A DNA stretch of 64,000 bases from Flavobacterium frigoris (GTDB lineage: Bacteria; Bacteroidota; Bacteroidia; Flavobacteriales; Flavobacteriaceae): positions 62,001 through 126,000 of the forward strand of contig NZ_FOFZ01000004.1 of the NCBI RefSeq assembly GCF_900111075.1. Reading direction: 5' to 3'. Shown one piece after another: positions 7,395 through 15,543 of the stretch. Position numbers and translations under genes: made by a program. Every line of letters begins with the position of its first letter. Position 1 is the stretch's first letter. The notes beneath the pieces were generated by a model. It worked only from the letters and a program-made list of their open reading frames with translations. It was not told the DNA's origin and made no database searches.

Positions 7395-7428
7395 CACCCC
7401 CTCCTTCTGAGGGGGCTGGGGGGAGGAT
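7395..7428 (-). repeat. GC-rich palindromic repeat R2 (inverted copy of R1)
   Basis: CACCCCCTCCTTCTGAGGG and the following G-rich tract are the reverse complement of the R1 sequence with a few changes. It ends 15 bp before the trpD ATG. Together R1 and R2 bound a 188-bp unit occupying almost the whole trpG-trpD intergenic space. Confidence 0.7.
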
Positions 7429-7442
7429 AACAAAATAACAAA

Positions 7443-8435
7443 ATGAAAAATATATTAAACAGATTAATCAATCACGAAATGCTTACCTCGGCCGAAGCAA
7501 AAGAAGTCTTGGTCAATATTTCCAATGGTAGTTATAATCCAAGTCAAATCTCCGCATTTTTGACGGTCTTTATGATGCGTAGTATTAGCATTGAGGAACT
7601 TTCTGGTTTTAGAGAAGCCTTATTGGACTTGTGCATCCGCGTGGATTTATCAGATTACAACACAATCGATTTGTGTGGGACAGGTGGTGACGGAAAAGAC
7701 ACTTTTAATATTTCGACCCTAGCGTCTTTTATAGCTGCAGGAGCAGGAATAAAAGTTGCCAAACACGGTAACTACGGAGTTTCGTCTATTTCTGGTTCTA
7801 GTAATGTGATGGAAAAACTGGGAATCAAATTCAGTAATGATCCCGATTTCTTAGAGCGAAGCATTGACAAAGCAGGTATTTGTGTTTTACACGCCCCACT
7901 ATTTCACCCTGCTATGAAAAATGTAGGCCCCATCCGAAAAGAACTGGCGGTAAAAACCTTTTTTAATATGCTAGGGCCGATGGTAAACCCATCATTCCCA
8001 AAGAATCAATTGGTAGGGGTTTTTAATTTAGAACTGGCTAGAATCTACTCTTATTTATATCAAAATACCGATGTGAATGTTACCATTCTACATTCATTAG
8101 ATGGCTATGACGAAGTTTCATTGACTGGTCCTACAAAGATTATCACAAGTTCGATGGAAGGAGTCCTAAACCCAGAAGATTTTGGCGTTAGCCTCTTAGC
8201 ACAAAGCGAAATCGAAGGAGGAAAAACAATCGAAGCATCAGCCCAAATGTTTACTGACATCATTTCCGGAAAAGGAACAGAAGCCCAAAACAATGTAGTT
8301 TGTGCCAATGCTGGAATGGCCATTGCAACGGTAACAAAATGTACCCCGCTCGAAGGATTTGAATTAGCTAAAGAAAGTTTGCTGTCTGGAAAAGGATTAA
8401 AAGCATTGACTACTTTACAGGAATTGAGTAGATAA
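7443..8435 (+). CDS. trpD: Anthranilate phosphoribosyltransferase
   Basis: 330 residues, the usual stand-alone TrpD length. It joins anthranilate to phosphoribosyl pyrophosphate. The PRPP-binding glycine loop CGTGGDGKDTFNIST and KHGNYGVSS are present, followed by HAPLFHPAMKNVGPIRKELAVKT (anthranilate site) and FNMLGPMVNP. The helical N-terminal domain begins MKNILNRLINHEMLTSAEAKE. It lies downstream of the R1/tandem/R2 block and is presumably still co-transcribed with trpG. Confidence 0.96.
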   Translation: MKNILNRLINHEMLTSAEAKEVLVNISNGSYNPSQISAFLTVFMMRSISIEELSGFREALLDLCIRVDLSDYNTIDLCGTGGDGKDTFNISTLASFIAAGAGIKVAKHGNYGVSSISGSSNVMEKLGIKFSNDPDFLERSIDKAGICVLHAPLFHPAMKNVGPIRKELAVKTFFNMLGPMVNPSFPKNQLVGVFNLELARIYSYLYQNTDVNVTILHSLDGYDEVSLTGPTKIITSSMEGVLNPEDFGVSLLAQSEIEGGKTIEASAQMFTDIISGKGTEAQNNVVCANAGMAIATVTKCTPLEGFELAKESLLSGKGLKALTTLQELSR

Positions 8436-8452
8436 AAAAAAATACAAAACCA

Positions 8453-8509
8453 TACACGAATTTCACAAATTCCCACTAATTAATTTGTGTAAATTAACGA
8501 AATTCGTAT
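8453..8509. repeat. Imperfect inverted repeat between trpD and trpC
   Basis: ACACGAATTTCACAAATT faces AATTTGTG...AATTAACGAAATTCGTAT. The arms can fold into a long imperfect AT-rich hairpin. There is no T run, so it looks more like a dispersed intergenic repeat or an RNA-stability hairpin than a terminator. Confidence 0.5.
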
Positions 8510-8568
8510 TTGATTTTAGTTAATCATAAGTGATTTAATATTGACTAAAACTTTAAACAAATTAAACG

Positions 8569-9354
8569 ATGAATATCCTAGATAAAATAATAGTTGATAA
8601 AAGAAGAGAAGTTATTCTCAAAAAATCAATCATTCCGGTTTCTCAATTGGAAGCTTCCGTTTTTTTTTCAAAAAAGACCATTTCATTAAGTAAAAATTTA
8701 AGAAATAGCACTTCTGGAATTATCGCAGAACACAAACGACGTTCTCCATCAAAAGCGGAGATAAATTATAGTTTCACGGTGGAAGAAGTGGCAAAAGGAT
8801 ATGAAGATGCAGGTGCTTGTGGAATTTCGGTATTGACGGATGGGAAATATTTTGGTGGTTCTTTAGATGATTTACTTTTGGCGAGAGCCTCAGTAAACAT
8901 TCCTTTACTGCGAAAAGAATTCATTGTGGATGAATACCAAATCCTGGAAGCCAAAGCCTACGGAGCCGATTTAATTTTGCTCATAGCGGCGGTACTAACT
9001 AGAGAAGAAATCAAATCCTTATCTCAATTTGCAAAGAGTTTGGGACTAGAAGTATTATTGGAAGTACACAATCAAGAAGAGTTGGAGAAATCAATTATGC
9101 CAACATTGGATATGATTGGTGTCAACAATAGAAACTTGAAAACTTTTGAAGTAAGTCTAGATTTCAGCAAACAATTAGCGGCACAAATACCAGACGAATT
9201 TGTAAAAATTTCCGAAAGTGGTATTTCATCTGTTGAAGCGATAAACGAATTAAAACCCTTTGGCTACAAAGGTTTTCTAATAGGTGAAAACTTCATGAAA
9301 ACAGAAAATGCTGGAAAATCGGCGAAGGAATTCATAAAGCAACTAGCCCCTTAA
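8569..9354 (+). CDS. trpC: Indole-3-glycerol phosphate synthase
   Basis: 261 residues, a single-domain TrpC (not fused to TrpF). It closes the indole ring with loss of CO2 and water. Motifs along the TIM barrel: IIAEHKRRSPSKAEIN (active-site Lys), GISVLTDGKYFGGSL, LLRKEFIVDEYQI (catalytic Lys), DLILLIAAVLT, LLEVHNQEELE, IGVNNRNLKTFEV, KISESGI and GFLIGENFMK. The last residues (QLAP) and the TAA lie inside the GC-rich repeat R3, so the original C-terminus may have been replaced by repeat sequence. Confidence 0.95.
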   Translation: MNILDKIIVDKRREVILKKSIIPVSQLEASVFFSKKTISLSKNLRNSTSGIIAEHKRRSPSKAEINYSFTVEEVAKGYEDAGACGISVLTDGKYFGGSLDDLLLARASVNIPLLRKEFIVDEYQILEAKAYGADLILLIAAVLTREEIKSLSQFAKSLGLEVLLEVHNQEELEKSIMPTLDMIGVNNRNLKTFEVSLDFSKQLAAQIPDEFVKISESGISSVEAINELKPFGYKGFLIGENFMKTENAGKSAKEFIKQLAP

Positions 9355-9377
9355 CCCCCGAAGGGGAACTCCCTTTT
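9345..9377 (+). repeat. GC-rich palindromic repeat R3 across the trpC stop
   Basis: AGCCCCTTAACCCCCGAAGG and the following bases contain a CCCC...GGGG hairpin and resemble R1. The trpC stop codon TAA (9352-9354) is inside it. A related element in inverse orientation (R4) lies at 9484-9519. Confidence 0.6.
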
Positions 9378-9483
9378 TGTGGAAAAAAAAGTCAAGAGAA
9401 AGTCAAGCAAAGCTTTAAAAACTTCGCGAGAAGTTATTAAAGCTAAATAAATGATCATGAAAAATTTAGACAAACATAACATA

Positions 9484-9519
9484 ATGTCTCCCTTTCTTTC
9501 GGGGAGGCCTGGGGTGGGA
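9484..9519 (-). repeat. GC-rich palindromic repeat R4 at the trpF start
   Basis: CTCCCTTTCTTTCGGGGAGG followed by CCTGGGGTGGG. In reverse complement it resembles R3 (CCCC-rich arm, CCCCGAA core, AGGGAG). It overlaps the apparent start of trpF and is translated as SPFLSGRPGVG. Confidence 0.6.
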
Positions 9520-10137
9520 ATAAAAATCTGCGGCATGAAATACCCCGATAACATACTCGAAGTGGGATCACTCCTACCCGATTATATGGGTTTTATCTTT
9601 TGGGAAAAATCGGCTCGCTATTTTGACGGCATCATTCCTACTCTGCCAAAATCCATAAAAAAAGTTGGCGTTTTTGTCAATGAGATAATGGACAATATTT
9701 CTGAAAAAGTCAAAAAACATGATTTACAGGCTGTTCAGTTGCATGGAAAAGAATCAGTCGATTTTTGCGAAACATTACGCAACCAATTGCCAAACAACAT
9801 CGAAATCATCAAGGTGTTTTCTATCCAAGATGAATTTGACTTTAACGTTTTGGAACCGTTCGAAGCGGTCTGCGATTATTTCCTTTTTGATACTAAAGGG
9901 AAATTACCTGGAGGAAACGGAACGACTTTCAATTGGAAAGTATTAGAAAATTATCCTTCGACCAAACCCTTTTTCCTTAGTGGCGGAATAGGACTCGAAG
10001 AATTAGAAGCAGTTAAACAAATATTAAAAATGAATCTACCCGTTTATGCTATTGATGTAAACAGTAAATTTGAAACAGCGCCGGGATTAAAAAACATAAA
10101 CCTTGTACGGACAATTTGCGAATTGCACCTACAATAA
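9484..10137 (+). CDS. trpF: Phosphoribosylanthranilate isomerase
   Basis: About 217 residues; catalyses the Amadori rearrangement of PRA to CdRP. IKICGMK carries the catalytic Cys; YMGFIFWEKSARY, KKVGVFVNE, AVQLHGKE and the general-acid Asp region FLFDTKGKLPGGNGTTFNW follow, then FLSGGIG and AIDVNSKFETAPG. Normal TrpF proteins begin directly at KIKICGMK. Here the only ATG codons (9451, 9457, 9484) lie upstream of or inside repeat R4, which adds about 12 unusual residues. Start choice is uncertain: ATG 9484 or GTG 9514 are most plausible, and an N-terminal extension from 9451 is possible. Confidence 0.9.
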   Translation: MSPFLSGRPGVGIKICGMKYPDNILEVGSLLPDYMGFIFWEKSARYFDGIIPTLPKSIKKVGVFVNEIMDNISEKVKKHDLQAVQLHGKESVDFCETLRNQLPNNIEIIKVFSIQDEFDFNVLEPFEAVCDYFLFDTKGKLPGGNGTTFNWKVLENYPSTKPFFLSGGIGLEELEAVKQILKMNLPVYAIDVNSKFETAPGLKNINLVRTICELHLQ

Positions 10138-10149
10138 AAAGAAAAAAAA

Positions 10150-11331
10150 ATGAGCTACCACGTAAACGAAAAAGGCTATTACGGTGAATTTGGAGGAGCC
10201 TACATTCCTGAAATGTTATATCCAAATGTTGAAGAATTACGCCAACAATATTTAAAAATCACTGCAGAACCAAGCTTTCAAGCAGAGTTTGATGCACTTT
10301 TAAAAGATTATGTAGGACGTCCTACTCCTCTATATTTTGCAGAACGCTTATCTGAAGAATACAATACAAAAGTATACCTTAAAAGAGAAGATTTATGTCA
10401 CACTGGAGCACATAAAATCAACAATACCATTGGCCAAATTTTACTTGCCAAACGTTTGGGTAAAACCCGTATTATTGCCGAAACTGGTGCAGGCCAACAT
10501 GGTGTTGCGACAGCAACTGTCTGTGCTTTAATGGGATTGCAGTGCATCGTCTATATGGGCGAAGTTGACATCAAGCGCCAGGCGCCAAATGTAGCGCGTA
10601 TGAAGATGCTAGGTGCCGAAGTACGTCCCGCACTTTCAGGTTCTAGAACCTTAAAAGACGCGACAAACGAAGCTATCCGCGACTGGATCAACAATCCAGT
10701 AGACACCTATTATATCATTGGTTCTGTGGTAGGACCGCATCCATATCCTGATATGGTAGCTCGTTTTCAAAGTGTCATCTCTCAAGAGATAAAAACACAA
10801 TTACTGGAAAAAGAAGGAACAGAAAAACCTGATTATGTCATTGCCTGCGTTGGTGGCGGAAGCAATGCTGCCGGTACATATTACCATTTTATCGATGATG
10901 AAGACGTAAAGATCATCGCTGTCGAAGCGGCAGGTCTAGGAGTAGATTCTGGAGAAAGTGCAGCTACCTCCGTATTAGGAAAAGTAGGTGTGATTCATGG
11001 TAGCAAGACCTTATTGATGCAATCTACAGATGGCCAAATTACCGAACCGTATTCCATTTCGGCAGGATTGGATTACCCGGGCGTTGGTCCTATGCACGCT
11101 AATCTTTATGCAACGGGAAGAGCGCAGTTTATCTCGATTACTGATGAACAAGCGATGCAATGGGGATTAAAACTTTCTAAAATGGAAGGACTTATTCCGG
11201 CGATTGAAAGTGCTCATGCTTTTGCTGTTCTCGACGAAATGAAATTCAAACCAGAGGATATTGTGGTGATTAATCTGTCCGGACGTGGCGACAAAGATTT
11301 AAATACGTATATTGACTACTTTAAATTGTAA
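10150..11331 (+). CDS. trpB: Tryptophan synthase beta chain
   Basis: 393 residues. It condenses indole with serine using [15 protein letters not shown] opens the protein; [11 protein letters not shown] and [17 protein letters not shown] include the PLP Lys in [20 protein letters not shown], the phosphate-binding GGGSNA and the C-terminal SGRGDKD are all present. This is the TrpB1 type, which works as an alpha2beta2 complex with TrpA encoded two genes downstream. The ATG at 10150 is 12 bp after the trpF stop. Confidence 0.97.
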   Translation: MSYHVNEKGYYGEFGGAYIPEMLYPNVEELRQQYLKITAEPSFQAEFDALLKDYVGRPTPLYFAERLSEEYNTKVYLKREDLCHTGAHKINNTIGQILLAKRLGKTRIIAETGAGQHGVATATVCALMGLQCIVYMGEVDIKRQAPNVARMKMLGAEVRPALSGSRTLKDATNEAIRDWINNPVDTYYIIGSVVGPHPYPDMVARFQSVISQEIKTQLLEKEGTEKPDYVIACVGGGSNAAGTYYHFIDDEDVKIIAVEAAGLGVDSGESAATSVLGKVGVIHGSKTLLMQSTDGQITEPYSISAGLDYPGVGPMHANLYATGRAQFISITDEQAMQWGLKLSKMEGLIPAIESAHAFAVLDEMKFKPEDIVVINLSGRGDKDLNTYIDYFKL

Positions 11332-11357
11332 AAAGGGTTGATCCTGAATCATTTTCA

Positions 11358-11490
11358 GGGCGTTCCCGCGTACCCTGAAAAAAGTTTCAGGGCAAGCGGG
11401 CGGGCTGTTTGCTATATTCCCGATTAACAAAAACTACGGCGATCGCCTTGTTTTTGTTAATCGGGAGATGCCGCTTCCATCCCTAACGCA
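11358..11490 (+). repeat. Dispersed hairpin repeat, copy A
   Basis: Left arm GGGCGTTCCCGCG...GGGCTGTTTGCTATAT, then a long hairpin (CCCGATTAACAAAAAC 11419-11434 with its complement at 11450-11465, enclosing the palindrome GGCGATCGCC), then right arm GATGCCGCTTCCATCCCTAA. Arms are shared with copies B (29775), C (34088) and D (57403), while the hairpin stem is different in each. It lies between trpB and the AIG2-like gene. Confidence 0.7.
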
Positions 11491-11538
11491 ATCCACACAA
11501 GAAGATCAGATTTAAAAATAAATTATAAATAGAAAAAA

Positions 11539-11859
11539 ATGGAAAATTTATTTGCCTACGGTTCTTTAAGAGAAGAAGATGTACAAAAAACTATTTTTGG
11601 ACGAATCCTAAAAGGGATTCCAGAAAAATTATCGGGATATGCAGTAAAACAAATTGAAATTGAAGAAGAATTTGGAATAGAAACCTATCCGATTATCACT
11701 CCCACCGACGATAATAAAGATGCAATTCATGGAATAGTGTATGAACTAACCTTAGACGAACTTCAACTTTCTGATACATACGAAGGAAACTCTTATACCC
11801 GCATCCAAGTCCCATTAGAATCAAAACAATTAGTCTGGGCTTATAGCGCCAAAGTATAA
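11539..11859 (+). CDS. AIG2-like / gamma-glutamylcyclotransferase-fold protein
   Basis: 106 residues. NLFAYGSLRE is the YGSL motif that binds the gamma-glutamyl substrate in GGCT-fold proteins, and the Glu in LSDTYEGNSYTRI is in the position of the catalytic acid. Relatives release 5-oxoproline from gamma-glutamyl amino acids or amines. The gene sits between trpB and trpA in the same orientation, so it should be co-transcribed with the trp genes although no tryptophan-pathway step needs it. The substrate is unknown. Confidence 0.8.
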   Translation: MENLFAYGSLREEDVQKTIFGRILKGIPEKLSGYAVKQIEIEEEFGIETYPIITPTDDNKDAIHGIVYELTLDELQLSDTYEGNSYTRIQVPLESKQLVWAYSAKV

Positions 11860-11912
11860 ACCAATCAAAAACAGACTGCAAAACAGATTCCCAATCTGAT
11901 AAAATAGTAAAA

Positions 11913-12674
11913 ATGAACAGAATAAATCAAAAATTACAAGCAGACAAAAAGATACTCTCCATCTACTTCTCTGCTGGATATCCTAACTTAAATGATACCG
12001 TACAAATCATTCAGGATTTGGAAAAAAGTGGCGTAGACATGATCGAAATCGGATTACCGTTTTCTGATCCATTGGCTGATGGTCCAACCATACAAGCCAG
12101 CTCCACTCAGGCCTTACATAACGGAATGACCACCCAAGTTTTGTTTGACCAACTAAAAGACATTCGGAAATCAGTTTCTATTCCTTTAATAATCATGGGA
12201 TATTTCAACCCAATGTTACAATATGGCGTGGAAAATTTCTGCAAGAAATGTGCTGAAATCGGTATTGATGGCCTAATCATTCCTGACCTTCCAGTTGATG
12301 TCTATGCCGATGAGTACAAAGCTACTTTTGAGAAATACGACCTAATTAATGTACTCTTAATTACACCGCAAACTTCTGACGAACGCATTGGATTTATCGA
12401 TAGTGTCTCAAATGGATTTATCTATATGGTAAGCTCCGCAAGTGTAACGGGATCACAATCTGGTTTTGGAAGTACACAAGAAGCGTATTTCAAACGCATC
12501 GCTGACATGAACTTACGCAACCCTCAAGTCATCGGTTTTGGAATAAACAACAAAGAAACCTTTAATCAGGCTACACAATTTGCCAAAGGTGCCATCATTG
12601 GAAGCGCATTTATCCAGTACCTAACGGAAAACGGAACAGGGAAAATTGAAGATTTTGTAAAAGCAATTCGATAA
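11913..12674 (+). CDS. trpA: Tryptophan synthase alpha chain
   Basis: 253 residues. It cleaves indole-3-glycerol phosphate and channels indole to TrpB. DMIEIGLPFSDPLADGPTIQ contains catalytic Glu and Asp; LIIMGYFNPMLQYG, GLIIPDLP, LLITPQTSDERI, YMVSSASVTGSQSGF and VIGFGINNKE are canonical. It is the last gene of the trp operon, closed by an 18-bp-stem terminator 26 bp past the stop. Confidence 0.96.
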   Translation: MNRINQKLQADKKILSIYFSAGYPNLNDTVQIIQDLEKSGVDMIEIGLPFSDPLADGPTIQASSTQALHNGMTTQVLFDQLKDIRKSVSIPLIIMGYFNPMLQYGVENFCKKCAEIGIDGLIIPDLPVDVYADEYKATFEKYDLINVLLITPQTSDERIGFIDSVSNGFIYMVSSASVTGSQSGFGSTQEAYFKRIADMNLRNPQVIGFGINNKETFNQATQFAKGAIIGSAFIQYLTENGTGKIEDFVKAIR

Positions 12675-12700
12675 ACTTCTTTTTTAGATAAAGGCTAGAC

Positions 12701-12745
12701 GTCGTTTAATCTCGTTTTAAAACGAGATTAAACGACGCTTTTTTT
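12701..12745 (+). terminator. Terminator of the trp operon
   Basis: Perfect 36-bp palindrome (12701-12736; arms GTCGTTTAATCTCGTTTT and complement, no loop bases), followed by GC and seven T. The inner ATCTCGTTTT also forms the inner stem of dispersed repeat copy B. Confidence 0.92.
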
Positions 12746-12814
12746 ATTGTGCAGTGTATAAAAAAATACGACTATTTGTAAGTATCTATTTCTATATTAG
12801 CAATTATATAAAAA

Positions 12815-12967
12815 ATGCTATTATCACAGAAAGCCATGAGTTACCATCCACTCCGCAAAACTGAATTAATAATAAAAAAGAACATAGCACTAATATCTAT
12901 TTTTATGAGTTTCGTTTTAATATTAACAAATATTATTACGGTCGAAAAATTTGACACTGGATTTTGA
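12815..12967 (+). CDS. Possible small membrane protein (50 aa)
   Basis: The frame begins MLLSQKAMSYHPLRKTELII and has one hydrophobic helix (IALISIFMSFVLILTNIIT) near residues 24-42, ending EKFDTGF. It lies in the long gap between trpA and the zinc-protease lipoprotein. No family is recognised. The basic N-terminus followed by a helix is what a real small inner-membrane protein would look like, but a chance ORF in AT-rich DNA is also possible. Confidence 0.3.
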   Translation: MLLSQKAMSYHPLRKTELIIKKNIALISIFMSFVLILTNIITVEKFDTGF

Positions 12968-13094
12968 TTAAGAATCATATCAAGTTCTTTGTGATTTTTA
13001 GCAATGTTTCTAACTCTTCAAAAAAAAAGAATTAAATATTAAACAAAATCACTCAATCGCTAAAAACACGACAAAACGGAATGGAACGCAGACA

Positions 13095-13244
13095 ATGGTA
13101 GTAGTACTTGGCGTTTTTGGAATAGTCACTTCATTTGTAGTTGACAATCCTATAATAGGTGACCCTTTATTTATTTTGTGTGCTCTTGGTATCGGTTTTA
13201 TCTTCAAATGGATTCCTTTTAGAAAACGAAATTTGAATAAATAA
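13095..13244 (+). CDS. Possible small two-helix membrane protein (49 aa)
   Basis: MVVVLGVFGIVTSFVVDNPI begins a 49-residue frame with two hydrophobic segments around a DNPIIGDP turn and a basic end (KWIPFRKRNLNK). The frame is open for about 20 more codons upstream without a start codon, so an N-terminal piece may have been lost or may use a rare start. The helix-turn-helix hairpin with a positive C-terminus looks coding. Function unknown. Confidence 0.4.
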   Translation: MVVVLGVFGIVTSFVVDNPIIGDPLFILCALGIGFIFKWIPFRKRNLNK

Positions 13245-13764
13245 TCTTAATAATGCAATGGTATCACACAATTACTATAGGATTTTTCAATATCAACTTT
13301 AACTTTCTAGAAACTCATTTTTGGACTATCGATACAAGTTTTTGTTACTCTAAAACTTAGAAAAATTACTGCAATAATAAAAATTCTCAATTAATTCTTT
13401 TTTTGATTTCAAAACCATCTTTTTGAAATTAATTTATCAACAAACTACAAAAAAACCCGATTAAAGGAATGATAAATTTATTTTAACAAGTAAAATATTT
13501 CTTTTTAATTAAAAAAAGGGGGTTTTTTATTTAAAAATAAGGGTAAGAAGTACTTTTTATTTATTTATTTATTAACTCTTTTATTTTGTAAATAAATTCT
13601 GCTTAACCCGTATTGTCCCTAGACTTTCAGTAATTATTAAAAAAATAAAATACATCTATGTTATAGGCAATACACAAAACAATTCTCTTAAATTTTAAGA
13701 TTTTCATAACAAAATGATAATTTTCACTATGTTTACAACATTAATTAACCCCAAATTATTCATA
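13245..13764. other. Gene-free AT-rich region
   Basis: About 500 bp with homopolymer runs and a TTATTTATTTATTTATT stretch near 13558-13574. I find no convincing gene or terminator; it presumably carries the promoter of the lipoprotein gene at 13765. Confidence 0.4.
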
Positions 13765-14661
13765 ATGAAAAAAAATAAATTTAGCAGAATTAACACCATT
13801 TTCTGCACAGCGGTATCTTTATCGCTTTTAGTAGCATGTTCAAATAATGAAGAAGTTGAAGCCCCACTATCTGCGACAGCTTTAGAAAAAGTTGATCTAC
13901 AACCCGACCTATTAAATGCACAATGTAGTTATGTTGATGGTAACTGGAGTTCAACAGCCTACTTGAACACTACAATGATCAACACTACACAAACTAATTT
14001 TATTTATGCACAAAACACAAAAATCGCCAATGTTTTTGGCCAAAGTGCAGTGACCCTTAAAATGGTACACGATAACAGCAACCCCAACTCTACTTACAAT
14101 GCGATTTCGTATTCTAATCCTAAGAAAATTTATTTTGGGGAGGCAATATACATCGCTGCACTTAACAAAGGCCAAATTGTTCCAGCAATGATTTTGGCTC
14201 ATGAATTTGGTCATCAATTGCAATACACCTACAATTTGCCATCGAAACCAGAAAATACAGCAAGACCTAATGAATTAGAAGCGGATGGTTTTGCAGGGTA
14301 TTACATGAAAAGACCTACAGGATACAATGCAAGTTGGACAGCTGCTGGGCCTGGTTTTGAATTTGCTTATGCTATTGGTGATTACAACACAACGAGCGCT
14401 GGTCATCATGGCACGCCTCCACAAAGACGTTCTGCAGCACGTTTAGGATGGTATTTAGGAGATTATGCTTTATCCGCTAGTGATTTTGATTATAATTTTT
14501 TCTATTATTATGATGGTGTATTATCAGGAACATATCGTACAACTACTCCTGAACGAATCGATCCGAAAATTGATGCTTTCATCAAATCTAAAATGAGTGA
14601 GTTACAAAAAATTAGATCTGGTGAAATTTCTGCTGAAGAATTTACAAAACTTAAAGACTAA
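13765..14661 (+). CDS. Putative zinc metallopeptidase lipoprotein
   Basis: 298 residues from the ATG at 13765, which places a lipoprotein signal with LLVAC (Cys25) correctly; an earlier ATG at 13714 would bury it. AHEFGHQLQ (His146, Glu147, His150) is a zincin HExxH motif, and ELEADGFAGYYM (from about residue 170) matches the second motif of YpfJ/neutral zinc metallopeptidase-like proteins, supplying the third ligand. GHHGTPPQRRSAARLGW follows. It is probably an outer- or inner-membrane anchored peptidase facing the periplasm or surface. It is monocistronic with its own terminator. Substrate unknown. Confidence 0.8.
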   Translation: MKKNKFSRINTIFCTAVSLSLLVACSNNEEVEAPLSATALEKVDLQPDLLNAQCSYVDGNWSSTAYLNTTMINTTQTNFIYAQNTKIANVFGQSAVTLKMVHDNSNPNSTYNAISYSNPKKIYFGEAIYIAALNKGQIVPAMILAHEFGHQLQYTYNLPSKPENTARPNELEADGFAGYYMKRPTGYNASWTAAGPGFEFAYAIGDYNTTSAGHHGTPPQRRSAARLGWYLGDYALSASDFDYNFFYYYDGVLSGTYRTTTPERIDPKIDAFIKSKMSELQKIRSGEISAEEFTKLKD

Positions 14662-14682
14662 AATAACACCACCAGTAATTTT

Positions 14683-14712
14683 AAAAAAGAGGACTTTGGC
14701 GTCCTCTTTTTT
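14683..14712. terminator. Bidirectional terminator
   Basis: AAAAGAGGAC TTTGGC GTCCTCTTTT stem-loop with A and T tails, between the convergent lipoprotein and DUF4494 genes. Confidence 0.88.
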
Positions 14713-14815
14713 ATATACTAAATTGTCCCATCCTGAATCAGATTTATAATTTGTGACTCGAGACTAAAGGTATAATGCACTCCATAATTTGGGGTAATTA
14801 TTTTAATTATAATAA

Positions 14816-15367
14816 CTAGGAAGCCGTTTCTTCTTCGACAGCAAATTCCATAGTATCTTCTGCTTCTACTACAACTTCAGGTCTAGCAGCCTTTAGTGCG
14901 TTAAACTTTTCTATTTTTTCCAAATCTTCTTCTTCTCCTGAGAAATACGGGAAAACATCCATAATAGGAGATTCTGAAACAGCTGGAATATTATATTCAC
15001 CCATGGTGCTTTGCATGATTCCCATTGTATTATCAAAAGCTTCTTTTACATCATTAGCCTGTACTAAAAAATACATATTAGTTTTGCGTTCTTTACCACT
15101 TTCTTCATCATAAGCTAATAAAGAAATTTTTGATTTAAACCAGCGATCACAATTTTCAAAAGGATGAATCTCAGCATAATTAGCCACTTTTATATTCGTG
15201 ATTTTAAACTCTTCACTGATATAAGCTGACATTTCTTCATTAATTCTACTTTCGGCTTCGGTATACGATAAAGCATCTACCAAATAAGGTTCTGTCGTAA
15301 TCTTTTGACCTCCAGTTTCATCTGTTTTTCTATATTTAACTTTGCATTCGTACCAAGTTGTGCTCAT
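14816..15367 (-). CDS. DUF4494 domain protein
   Basis: 183 residues, soluble, without signal peptide. It opens MSTTWYECKVKYRKTDETGGQK and continues EPYLVDALSYTEAESRINEEM and DRWFKSKISLLAYDEESGKE. This is the conserved DUF4494 family found almost only in Bacteroidota, with no known function. The acidic C-terminal tail (about residues 145-183) is low complexity. The gene is monocistronic with a TATCTTTG promoter 20 nt upstream. Confidence 0.85.
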   Translation of the reverse strand: MSTTWYECKVKYRKTDETGGQKITTEPYLVDALSYTEAESRINEEMSAYISEEFKITNIKVANYAEIHPFENCDRWFKSKISLLAYDEESGKERKTNMYFLVQANDVKEAFDNTMGIMQSTMGEYNIPAVSESPIMDVFPYFSGEEEDLEKIEKFNALKAARPEVVVEAEDTMEFAVEEETAS

Positions 15368-15387
15368 CTATTTATTTTTTAGGATGT

Positions 15388-15395
15388 CAAAGATA
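15388..15395 (-). promoter_or_regulatory. Promoter -7 box of the DUF4494 gene
   Basis: Minus-strand TATCTTTG (TAnnTTTG), 20 nt before the ATG at 15367. Confidence 0.55.
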
Positions 15396-15543
15396 GATTT
15401 TAAAGGAAAAAAAATCGGTTATTATTGAAATAGATATTCACAATTTTGAATATATGTTACTGTTCGTTTTTTTCTACTTTTGCATTTTTTACTTTACCTC
15501 AACAAAATTCATAATACCCATTGCACAATTACTGTCTCCGAAT

